From an uncultured Bacteroidota bacterium (lineage in GTDB: Bacteria > Bacteroidota > Bacteroidia > Flavobacteriales > Flavobacteriaceae), in the NCBI GenBank assembly GCA_902610105.1, contig CACLUN010000033.1:1-8273 (forward strand): a stretch of DNA of 8,273 nt, read 5' to 3'. How positions within the stretch are numbered: position 1 is the stretch's first letter; each line of letters starts with the position of its first letter. Shown here in pieces: positions 1 to 7,256 of the stretch. Position numbers and translations under genes: made by a program. Below the pieces are notes generated by a model, which was not told the origin of the DNA, did no database searches, and was given only the letters and a program-made list of their open reading frames with translations.

Positions 1-3000
1 AATAAAAAGCTTGGATTTATTTCATTGAACCAATCTTTGAACAATGATGAAATTATAGCTATTGCATTTCAATATACTTTTCAAGGAAAAGTTTTCCAAG
101 TTGGTGAGTTCTCATCAGATCCAACAGACTCAAACTCTACAACCTCTAATTCAGCATTAATCTTAAAAATGTTAAAAAGTAATTTGAATGATGTTAGTCA
201 ACCTGTTTTTAAGCTCATGATGAAAAACATATATGATTTGGGATCATATCAAGTAAATACAGAGGATTTCAAACTAGATATTTTTTATAATGATCCCACT
301 TCACTAAATTATCTTTCACCAATTGATAATCAGTCATGGCCAGAAAATTTAGAAAAGATTCGATTATTAAATTTGTTTGATTTAGATAAGCTTGACTTAA
401 ATCAAAATATGCAACAAGGAGGAGATGGCTTCTTTGATGCAATCGAGGGAATTACAATTATTCAAGACAAAGGACTTCTAATTTTTCCTAGTATTGAGCC
501 ATTTGGAAAATTTCTTTTTGAAAAACTTAGAAATTCAAATTCCGAAGATTATAGTGATATTTCAACTTATAATAACAATCAAAAAAAATATGTTTACACT
601 GAATTATACTCAAGTGGAAAGACATCAGCTGAAAAGTTTATTGAGAAAAACAAATTTAATTTAAAAGGAAAATATAAATCCATCCAAGCTGATGGATCAA
701 TATCCACTGGAGAATTCAATATCCCACAGGGATCAGTGGTTGTTACCGCTGGCGGTAGGCTTTTACAAGAAGGTATAGATTACATAGTAAATTATCAAAC
801 AGGTGATGTTCAGATTTTAAATGAAGCCTTAAGAAATTCTAATATACCCATAGAAATATCATCTGAAAGTAATTCATTTTACTCTCAACAAAAAAGAAGA
901 TTTTCAGGAATTAATATAGAACATAAATTCAATCAAAATTTTAAAATTGGAGGTTCTCTAATTAATCTTAGTGAAAAATCGATAAGTAGAAAAGCTAACT
1001 ATGGTATCGAGCCAGTCAATAATACAATTTTTGGTATAAATACTATTTACACTTCTGAAGCACCAGTCTTAACCAGGTTAGTAAATGTTTTGCCTAATAT
1101 TAGTACTGAAACATCATCAAATATTTCTTTAAGATCTGAGTTTGCATATTTAATATCTTCAAATCCAAGATCATCTGGTTATGAAAATCTTGCAAGCGTT
1201 TATATTGATGATTTTGAAGGTACTCAAAATAAAATTGATTTAAAAGATATAAATTCATGGAAACTTGCCAGTACGCCGGTTGGATATAAGGGTTATGATT
1301 TTGGAAGAAATAATTTAAAATCTGGATATAATAGAGCAAAATTATCTTGGTATAGTATTGATCCAATTTTTTATTCATTCAGGAGTCCTGATGAAATTTC
1401 ATCTGACGAAGTTTCTAAAAATAGTACTAGAAGGATTTATGTTGACGAAATTTTTCCTGAACTAGATTTGTATCAGGGCGAATCGAGATCTCAGACAACA
1501 TTTGACCTTTCATTTTACCCTGATGAAAAAGGTCCATACAATAATAATATTTCAGATAAATTCTTATCTGATAAAAAAAATAATTGGGCTGCTATTACTA
1601 AATCAATTAATACTACAAATTTTAAAAAAGCTAATGTCGAATATATACAGTTTTGGATGCTTGATGATTTTAAAGATTATGATTCTAATGAATTTGAAAT
1701 TGGTGAAATTGTTTTTCATTTAGGGAATATTTCTGAAGATATATTGAATGACGGAAAAAAGCAGTATGAAAACGGGCTTCCTATTAAGTTAACAGATTTA
1801 TTTGAAACATCAAATTGGGGCAAAACACCTACTAGTCAATCATTAGTTTATGCATTTAACTCAAATCCAGATCAGAGAAAAGAACAAGATTTAGGATATG
1901 ATGGTCTGGATGACGAAGAGGAATTAGTTTATTATGATAATGGAAATCCTAATGATCCATCTGGCGATAACTATGAATATTATTTAAAAAGAGATGGTGG
2001 TATATTAAATAGATATAAAAACTACAATGGAAGTCAAGGTAATTCACCAATAGATGTAAGTTCAAATAATAGAGGCTCAACTACCCTCCCTGATGTTGAG
2101 GATGTAAATAACGATAATACTATGAATAGAGTAGATAGTTATTTTGAATATAGAGTACCTATCTTAAGAAACATTACGAAAGAAAATCACCCATTTGTTT
2201 CTGACGTAAGAGAAAATTCCAATGTAAAGCTTGCAAATGGCTCTATTACTAGTTCGAGGTGGATTCAATTCAAGATTCCAATATTTCCTGAATATTATGA
2301 AGGAGCAAAATATAGTAGTTATTTCAATGCAATTAATGGAATAACTGACTTAAAAACAATAAGATTTATCAGGTTGGCTGTTAAAGGATTTTCAAAACCA
2401 ATAACTCTAAGATTTGCAACTTTAGATTTAGTAAAAACTGACTGGAAAAGATATAATCAACCACTAAATAATGATAACTCAGTTAACAGGGAAACAAATT
2501 TTGAGATTGGCAGTGTTAATATTTTAGATAATGAAAATAGGTCACCTGTAAACTATGTATTACCACCTGGTGTTCAAAGAGAGGAGATTATAAATAATAA
2601 TTCTATAATAAGACAAAATGAGCAATCTTTATATCTAAAAATCCAAGATTTAAAACCTCAAGATTCAAGAGCAGTTTATAAAAATATAAATCTAGATCTT
2701 AGAAATTATAAAAAAATAAAAATGTTTTTACATGCCGAATCTGTTGAGGGTAAATTACCACTACCTGGGGATGGTGCTGAAGATAAGTTCGACGAAAGAC
2801 TTGTTGCTTTCTTAAGATTTGGAAATGATATTAATGAAAATTATTATCAAATTGAAGTACCACTAAAACCAACTTCATATAATTTGGGCCAAACTAATAG
2901 GTACAGTCCAGAAAAAGTTTGGCAACCTGAAAGTAATTCAATTGAGTTTAATTTAGAAAAGTTTTTAGAAATCAAATTAAAATTAATTTCTGACAGAATT

Positions 3001-5724
3001 CAATTTAATGATGCAATTTATTTTGACGAGGATTTAAATCTTATCGATGAGTTTAGTCCAATCAGCAACCTCCCGGGTCAAAAAAAATATAAATTTTCTA
3101 TAAAAGGAAATCCATCGATTGGAAGAATAAAAACGGTAATACTAGGACTTAAAAATCCATCAGAAAAAATTGGAAATAATTTGTCTGGAGAAGTATGGTT
3201 TAATGAATTAAGACTTTCAGAAATTGATGGTAATGAGGGATGGTCAGCAGTAGCAAATTTTGATGCAAATCTTGCTGATTTTGCTAATGTTTCTTTTAGT
3301 GGAAGGATGTCTACTGATGGTTTTGGTTCAGTTGATAAATCTCCAAATGAAACAAGCAAGGAAAATTACAGCCAATATTCTTTAATAACTAATGTGAATG
3401 CAGGACAGCTTTTTCCCGAAAAATGGGGACTCCAAATTCCAGTAAGTTATACCTATTCTCAAGAATTAACAAAATCCAAATACGACTCATATTACAATGA
3501 TATAGACCTCGATAACATTCTTGAAATTACAGAAAATAGAGATTCTGTACTAAATCAATCTAGGTTAGTTTCCAACTCCAAAAGCTTTAGTATTCTTGGT
3601 TTATCGAAAAGAAAAACTAATGATAAAAAACCTAAATTATATGATATTGAAAATATAAATGTATCATATAGTTACTCTGAAAATAACTATACGGATTTTG
3701 AAATGGAGTACTCAGATAAAAAAATGGTAATTGCCAATGCTCAATATTCCTACAATTTTAATAATCTAAACATTTATCCATTTGAAAAAATTCTAGAAAA
3801 TAAAAATTCAAAATATTTAAAGTGGTTAAAAGAATTTAATTTTAATCCATTGCCCAATAGTTTAACTTTTTCTGGAAATTTTAACAGGTCCTTGTTCAAA
3901 CAAAAGTTTAGAGAGATAAATTATTCAGGTATAATATCAGAAAATCAAATTCCAATACCAGAATTTACACAATCTAAGTTTATGTTTGATTGGCTACTTT
4001 CAATATCACATAACCTCTCGAAATCATTAATTCTAAATTATAATTCATCAAACTCTAGTTTAATACCATCTTTTACTGAGAGAATAAATACAACTGAAAG
4101 AAATAGGTTGGAATTATTTGAAAAGTTTTTTAGCGTTGGAGAGCCTAATTTCTATAATCAGAATTTCACAGCTAATTATAATCTTCCTATTTCAAATTTC
4201 CCATTTTTAGATTTTATTGATGCAAATTATTCATATAGTGGAAACTTTAATTGGCAGCGAGGATCTGATATCCTGAATAATGTTAGTGATCAACTTGGAA
4301 ATAAATTGGGAAGAGTGAATACAATTCAAAATTCAAATAATCAGACATTAAATTTTGCTTTGAATCTAGATAAAATATATAGAAAAATAAATTTTTCAGA
4401 AAACAACTTTTTGTTTAGTTTATTAACCTCACTAAAAAGAGTAAGATCAACTTACAGCGAAAATTCGGGTAAGGTTTTGCCTGGATATATACCTTCCATA
4501 GGATTTTTAGGCACATTAAAACCATCCTTTGGTTTCGTATTTGGTTCTCAAAAAGATGTAAGATATGAGGTTGCAAAAAATGGTTGGTTGACAACATTTA
4601 ATGATTTCAATCAGCAGTTTCAAAAAGTATTTAATTCAAAGTTTGATTTATCTGCAGAGATAGAATTATTTAAAAATTTAAAACTTGACTTAAATGCAAA
4701 CAGAACTTATTCAAATAATTACTCAGAAAATTATTCAATAATTGAAAATAATTATAATGCAGTCAATAGTAATTTTTATGGAAACTTTTCTATTTCAAGT
4801 AATATGCTGCGAACTTCATTCAAAAATAGATCTGTTGACTTTTCCAATGATTTTGAGAATTTAAAGAAAAATAGGATTCATATTGCAAATAGACTTATTT
4901 CATTAAAAAATTTAGGTAATATTAGTTATGATAGTGATGGCTTTCCAAACGGATATAGCAAAGGAAGTCAGGCTGTACTTATTCCAGCTTTTATAGCAGC
5001 ATATACTGGAAATGATATTTCAAAAGTTTCCTTAAACCCAATTACTAGTAATCCAAAATTAAATTGGACATTACAGTATGATGGCTTAGAGAATCTTTTT
5101 GATCAAGTTTTTTCACGTCTTTCTATTCAACACGGATACAGGTCCAATTTTACAATTAATAATTTTAATTATAATTTGAATTTTTCAGAGAACGGGATTG
5201 ACAGTTCGGGAAATTATTTTGATAAAATAATTTTTTCTAACATTAATTTAGTCGAACAATTTAATCCACTTATTAGATTAGATTTTGAATTAAAAAATTC
5301 TTTAAGGATTATATTTGATGTTATCAAAGATAGAGCAGTTTCTTTAAGTTTAGCAAACAATTTAATCACAGAATCATGGGGAAATGAATATACTTTAGGT
5401 ATGGGCTACAGAGTCAAAAATTTGAGGATAAGATCGAATTTAGCTTCAAATGGAAATAATTTCGTTGGAGATTTAAATACAAAAATTGATTTAAACCTTA
5501 GAAAAAATATAACTGTAATTAGAAACTTGGAAATTGATGATAATAAAGTCTCTGCTGGGCAGTCTGTTTTTTCTCTAAAACTTAGCGCTGACTATGCATT
5601 AAGCAAAAGTTTTTCAGCTATCTTTTTCTACGATCATTTATTCTCTAAATATGAAATTTCCTCTGCGTTTCCTCAAACAAATATAAGATCGGGATTTACT
5701 TTGAGATATAGTTTTGGAAATTAA
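1..5724 (+). CDS. sprA: SprA/Sov, type IX secretion outer-membrane translocon (5' partial)
   Basis: C-terminal part of the giant outer-membrane beta-barrel that forms the protein-conducting channel of the type IX secretion system; in gliding flavobacteria it exports adhesins such as SprB and many enzymes. The frame is open from base 1, so the TTG at 25 is an internal Leu codon, not a start. About 1,907 residues are visible; full family members are about 2,300-2,500, so roughly 400-600 N-terminal residues including the signal peptide lie upstream. Recognisable family blocks, in order: LGFISLNQSLNNDE (10-51), FFDAIEGITI to EPFG (430-510), VVVTAGGRLL (about 736-765), YIDDFEGTQ (1201-1227), IFPELDLYQ to GPYNNN (about 1450-1548), LGYDGLDDEEE (about 1891-1923), NPNDPSGDNYEYY (1945-1983), PDVEDVNNDNT (2089-2121), WFNELRLSEIDG (about 3197-3232) and a late LIPAFIAAYTGND block (about 4978-5019). 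The last ~800 residues are rich in alternating aromatic/polar strands and end in LRYSFGN, as expected for an outer-membrane barrel. I see no cysteine and no frameshift. Identification is firm; substrate range is not deducible. Confidence 0.96.
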   Translation, partial: NKKLGFISLNQSLNNDEIIAIAFQYTFQGKVFQVGEFSSDPTDSNSTTSNSALILKMLKSNLNDVSQPVFKLMMKNIYDLGSYQVNTEDFKLDIFYNDPTSLNYLSPIDNQSWPENLEKIRLLNLFDLDKLDLNQNMQQGGDGFFDAIEGITIIQDKGLLIFPSIEPFGKFLFEKLRNSNSEDYSDISTYNNNQKKYVYTELYSSGKTSAEKFIEKNKFNLKGKYKSIQADGSISTGEFNIPQGSVVVTAGGRLLQEGIDYIVNYQTGDVQILNEALRNSNIPIEISSESNSFYSQQKRRFSGINIEHKFNQNFKIGGSLINLSEKSISRKANYGIEPVNNTIFGINTIYTSEAPVLTRLVNVLPNISTETSSNISLRSEFAYLISSNPRSSGYENLASVYIDDFEGTQNKIDLKDINSWKLASTPVGYKGYDFGRNNLKSGYNRAKLSWYSIDPIFYSFRSPDEISSDEVSKNSTRRIYVDEIFPELDLYQGESRSQTTFDLSFYPDEKGPYNNNISDKFLSDKKNNWAAITKSINTTNFKKANVEYIQFWMLDDFKDYDSNEFEIGEIVFHLGNISEDILNDGKKQYENGLPIKLTDLFETSNWGKTPTSQSLVYAFNSNPDQRKEQDLGYDGLDDEEELVYYDNGNPNDPSGDNYEYYLKRDGGILNRYKNYNGSQGNSPIDVSSNNRGSTTLPDVEDVNNDNTMNRVDSYFEYRVPILRNITKENHPFVSDVRENSNVKLANGSITSSRWIQFKIPIFPEYYEGAKYSSYFNAINGITDLKTIRFIRLAVKGFSKPITLRFATLDLVKTDWKRYNQPLNNDNSVNRETNFEIGSVNILDNENRSPVNYVLPPGVQREEIINNNSIIRQNEQSLYLKIQDLKPQDSRAVYKNINLDLRNYKKIKMFLHAESVEGKLPLPGDGAEDKFDERLVAFLRFGNDINENYYQIEVPLKPTSYNLGQTNRYSPEKVWQPESNSIEFNLEKFLEIKLKLISDRIQFNDAIYFDEDLNLIDEFSPISNLPGQKKYKFSIKGNPSIGRIKTVILGLKNPSEKIGNNLSGEVWFNELRLSEIDGNEGWSAVANFDANLADFANVSFSGRMSTDGFGSVDKSPNETSKENYSQYSLITNVNAGQLFPEKWGLQIPVSYTYSQELTKSKYDSYYNDIDLDNILEITENRDSVLNQSRLVSNSKSFSILGLSKRKTNDKKPKLYDIENINVSYSYSENNYTDFEMEYSDKKMVIANAQYSYNFNNLNIYPFEKILENKNSKYLKWLKEFNFNPLPNSLTFSGNFNRSLFKQKFREINYSGIISENQIPIPEFTQSKFMFDWLLSISHNLSKSLILNYNSSNSSLIPSFTERINTTERNRLELFEKFFSVGEPNFYNQNFTANYNLPISNFPFLDFIDANYSYSGNFNWQRGSDILNNVSDQLGNKLGRVNTIQNSNNQTLNFALNLDKIYRKINFSENNFLFSLLTSLKRVRSTYSENSGKVLPGYIPSIGFLGTLKPSFGFVFGSQKDVRYEVAKNGWLTTFNDFNQQFQKVFNSKFDLSAEIELFKNLKLDLNANRTYSNNYSENYSIIENNYNAVNSNFYGNFSISSNMLRTSFKNRSVDFSNDFENLKKNRIHIANRLISLKNLGNISYDSDGFPNGYSKGSQAVLIPAFIAAYTGNDISKVSLNPITSNPKLNWTLQYDGLENLFDQVFSRLSIQHGYRSNFTINNFNYNLNFSENGIDSSGNYFDKIIFSNINLVEQFNPLIRLDFELKNSLRIIFDVIKDRAVSLSLANNLITESWGNEYTLGMGYRVKNLRIRSNLASNGNNFVGDLNTKIDLNLRKNITVIRNLEIDDNKVSAGQSVFSLKLSADYALSKSFSAIFFYDHLFSKYEISSAFPQTNIRSGFTLRYSFGN

Positions 5725-5767
5725 AAATTTATTTTTTTATATCTAACTTAAGTTATAATTTAGGAAT

Positions 5768-6145
5768 ATGGATATAAAGGAAAACTTAAAGTATACCAAA
5801 GATCATGAATGGATTAAATTGGATGGTAATATTGCAACAGTAGGAATTACAGACTTTGCTCAAAGCGAACTTGGAGATATTGTCTATGTCGAAGTGGATA
5901 CATTAGATGAAACATTAGATAAAGATGAAGTTTTTGGAACAGTTGAGGCTGTTAAAACAGTTTCTGACCTCTTTTTGCCAATGTCAGGAAAAATTATTGA
6001 GTTTAATGAAAATCTTTCAGATTCACCAGAATCTATTAATGATTCACCTTATGAAGAAGGATGGATAATAAAAGTTGAAGTTTCAAATACTGATGAGTTG
6101 GGGGAGCTACTTAATAATAATCAATACAAGGATTTAATTGGATAG
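5768..6145 (+). CDS. gcvH: Glycine cleavage system H protein
   Basis: Lipoyl carrier of the glycine cleavage system: it shuttles the aminomethyl group between the P protein (glycine decarboxylase), T protein and dihydrolipoamide dehydrogenase in the cytoplasm. The 125-residue length is normal for the family. The N-terminus has the usual YTKDHEW block (9-15), followed by VGITDFAQSELGDIVYVEV (25-43). The lipoylated lysine is Lys63 in VEAVKTVSD, in the standard hairpin. The C-terminal SPYEEGWIIKV block (93-103) is also typical. The ATG at 5768 is the obvious start because the conserved YTKDHEW begins nine residues later; an AGGA lies only two bases upstream of it, too close to be a good ribosome site. 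It follows sprA by 43 bases and its end overlaps the next gene, so co-transcription with the downstream membrane genes is likely. The P and T partners are not in the window, which is common in this phylum. Nothing in the protein looks abnormal. Confidence 0.97.
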   Translation: MDIKENLKYTKDHEWIKLDGNIATVGITDFAQSELGDIVYVEVDTLDETLDKDEVFGTVEAVKTVSDLFLPMSGKIIEFNENLSDSPESINDSPYEEGWIIKVEVSNTDELGELLNNNQYKDLIG

Positions 6146-6497
6146 AAAGTATAGTTCTAAAATTGCTGTTTTTTACTCTTTATTTCTAATAATTATCTCC
6201 CTAGCTCCCGTGCCAGATCTTGGATGGCCGACATTTAAATTGCTTCAGATTGACAAGTTATTACACTTTATCATGTTTTTTTCATTAACAATATTATGGT
6301 ATTTTGCTGCTCAAAATTTTTATATTTCAAACTTAAAATTGCTATTGTATGCAGTATTCTTCGGATTGATATTGGAAATTTTTCAACACATTCTTCCTTT
6401 TGGAAGATATTTTGACTTGGGAGATTTATTGGCGAATACTTTAGGAGTTATATTTGGAATAATTATTTTGTACTATATAAAAAAAAAATTACTTTAG
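6138..6497 (+). CDS. VanZ-family small integral membrane protein
   Basis: A 119-residue inner-membrane protein of the VanZ-like family, whose namesake confers low-level teicoplanin resistance; the role of the short stand-alone bacteroidotal members is not established. Four hydrophobic segments are visible (about residues 8-24, 41-58, 65-83 and 98-115). Family signature residues are present: the DKLLHF block (39-44) before helix 2, and the E-x-x-Q pair Glu80/Gln83 followed by GR (89-90), Asp96 and the LLANTLG block (98-103). Start choice: the first methionine is residue 46, inside helix 2, so the TTG at 6138 is the best start. It gives a normal-length protein, overlaps the gcvH end by eight bases, and has a weak AAGGA-like stretch about five bases upstream. 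Overlap with gcvH and a six-base gap to tonB imply translational coupling in one operon. A run of ten A residues sits near its 3' end. Calling this a resistance gene would be unjustified. Confidence 0.85.
   Translation: MDRKYSSKIAVFYSLFLIIISLAPVPDLGWPTFKLLQIDKLLHFIMFFSLTILWYFAAQNFYISNLKLLLYAVFFGLILEIFQHILPFGRYFDLGDLLANTLGVIFGIIILYYIKKKLL
6429..6456 (+). promoter_or_regulatory. Possible internal promoter for tonB, within the VanZ gene
   Basis: TTG at 6429-6431, a 17-base spacer, then TATATTTG at 6449-6456. This fits the Bacteroidota sigma-ABfrA pattern TTG-N17-23-TAnnTTTG at the short end of the spacer range. Initiation would fall near 6462-6465, giving a leader of about 40 bases before the tonB ATG. 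The site lies inside codons for the conserved LLANTLGVIFG part of the VanZ protein, so the match may be forced by coding sequence. In DNA this AT-rich, about one full match per strand is expected by chance in a window of this size. Confidence 0.3.
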
Positions 6498-6503
6498 CGA
6501 AGA

Positions 6504-7205
6504 ATGAGATCTAAAAAAAATCCAAAAGTTGACTTAAATAAAAAAAGTTCATTTTACTTTTCAATTGGTTTGTTTATCGTTCTTTTTATCTCTTGGCAAG
6601 CAATTGAATATAAAAATTATGATGATGACGGATATGGATATATTGCTTTAGACGTTGATGATGATGACGATGAAGAAATTCCTATTACTGAGCAATTAAA
6701 AACTCCTCCACCTCCACCTCCACCTCCTGCTCCTGAAATAATTGAAGTCGTTGAGGATGAAGAAGAAATTGAAGAAACAATAATTGAGTCCACTGAAACT
6801 GATCAAGAGGAAATAGTTGAAGAGGTTGAAGTTGTCGAAGAAGATTTGGACTTAGATGTTCCTTTTGCTATAATTGAGGATGTTCCATTATATCCAGGTT
6901 GCGAAAGAGTTCCTAAGTCTCAAAGAAGGTCTTGTTTTCAAGAACAAATACAAAAACATATAGCTCGAAACTTTAGATATCCTGAGATCGCTCAGGAAAT
7001 GGGTATTCAAGGTAGAGTTTTTGTGCAGTTTACAATCGGAAAAGATGGCTCAATTTCTGCAATAAGAACAAGGGGCCCCGATAAAAATCTTGAGAAGGAA
7101 GCTTCTAGAATTATTGGTAAACTACCAACGATGACACCTGGAAAACAAAGAGGAAGACCAGTTAGAGTACCTTTTAGTATACCAATCATATTTAAATTAC
7201 AGTAA
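6504..7205 (+). CDS. tonB: TonB-family energy transducer
   Basis: Inner-membrane-anchored periplasmic protein that, with ExbB/ExbD (not in this window), passes proton-motive force to TonB-dependent outer-membrane receptors. It is 233 residues long. A basic cytoplasmic N-terminus (MRSKKNPKVDLNKK) precedes one transmembrane segment (about 17-33). Next come an Asp/Glu-rich stretch (40-58), eight consecutive prolines (68-75) and a strongly acidic linker (81-118), where the enteric TonB has Lys-Pro/Glu-Pro repeats. The C-terminal TonB domain (about 148-233) contains FRYPEIAQEMGIQGRVFVQF (157-176) and ends in VPFSIPIIFKLQ. Cys133 and Cys144 flank a short segment before the domain and could pair in the periplasm; this is inference. 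The ATG at 6504 is well placed for the N-terminal anchor. It sits six bases after the VanZ stop, in the same reading frame. Bacteroidota usually carry several TonB paralogues, so which receptors this one serves cannot be said. Confidence 0.93.
   Translation: MRSKKNPKVDLNKKSSFYFSIGLFIVLFISWQAIEYKNYDDDGYGYIALDVDDDDDEEIPITEQLKTPPPPPPPPAPEIIEVVEDEEEIEETIIESTETDQEEIVEEVEVVEEDLDLDVPFAIIEDVPLYPGCERVPKSQRRSCFQEQIQKHIARNFRYPEIAQEMGIQGRVFVQFTIGKDGSISAIRTRGPDKNLEKEASRIIGKLPTMTPGKQRGRPVRVPFSIPIIFKLQ
6705..6728 (+). repeat. CCTCCA tandem hexamer encoding an eight-proline run in TonB
   Basis: Three perfect CCTCCA units followed by a variant CCTCCT give eight consecutive Pro codons (TonB residues 68-75), followed by GCT CCT (Ala-Pro). 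The repeat preserves frame in units of two prolines, so changes in copy number would alter only linker length. Confidence 0.9.
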
Positions 7206-7209
7206 TTAT

Positions 7210-7239
7210 TTGTCAAGCGGGTTTTTTGGCCTAATTTTG
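7210..7239 (+). promoter_or_regulatory. Bacteroidota-type promoter for ctaB-cox3
   Basis: In the 51-base gap after tonB (7206-7256) there is TTG at 7210-7212 (part of TTTG), a 19-base spacer, and TAATTTTG at 7232-7239. This fits the Bacteroidota -33/-7 pattern TTG-N17-23-TAnnTTTG exactly, with central spacing. Transcription would begin near 7245-7247, leaving only about 10-12 untranslated bases before the GTG start of ctaB. The rest of the gap shows no inverted repeat, so I see no terminator for the upstream operon; some read-through from tonB is possible. Confidence 0.6.
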
Positions 7240-7256
7240 CATCCTTCTAAATTATT

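Noticed and set aside
25..27. TTG as a start codon for the sprA frame
   Set aside because: The frame is open to base 1 and the upstream codons (NKKLGFIS) continue a conserved SprA block, so this is an internal Leu codon of a gene truncated by the window edge.
678..697. Inverted repeat ATCCATC / GATGGAT with a six-base loop
   Set aside because: Seven-base stem within sprA codons, no T-run after it, and no regulatory context; expected by chance in a gene this long.
744..757. Palindrome TACCGC-TG-GCGGTA
   Set aside because: It encodes the VTAGGR stretch of a conserved SprA block, so the symmetry is explained by codons; it is not near any gene start.
3078..3359. 93-residue open frame on the - strand inside sprA
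   Set aside because: Antisense shadow of a conserved SprA segment; no family resemblance and no start context. The same holds for the - strand frames at 1100-1378, 4415-4597 and 7007-7216 and the + frame at 1502-1723.
5709..5763. Possible gcvH promoter boxes (TAGTTTTG at 5709-5716 and TAATTTAG at 5756-5763)
   Set aside because: The first lies in the last SprA codons and has no TTG at 17-23 bases upstream; the second has a mismatch, no upstream TTG, and would start transcription at the ATG itself.
5725..5767. Terminator between sprA and gcvH
   Set aside because: The T-rich run at 5731-5738 is not preceded by a stem; only a short CTTAAG palindrome is present.
6138..6497. VanZ homologue as an antibiotic-resistance gene
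   Set aside because: There are no vanHAX-type genes nearby; short VanZ-like proteins are widespread in Bacteroidota housekeeping contexts and their role is unknown.
7213..7230. Terminator after tonB (GCGGG followed by T6)
   Set aside because: There is no upstream CCCGC to pair with GCGGG, so no hairpin forms; the stretch is better explained as promoter spacer.
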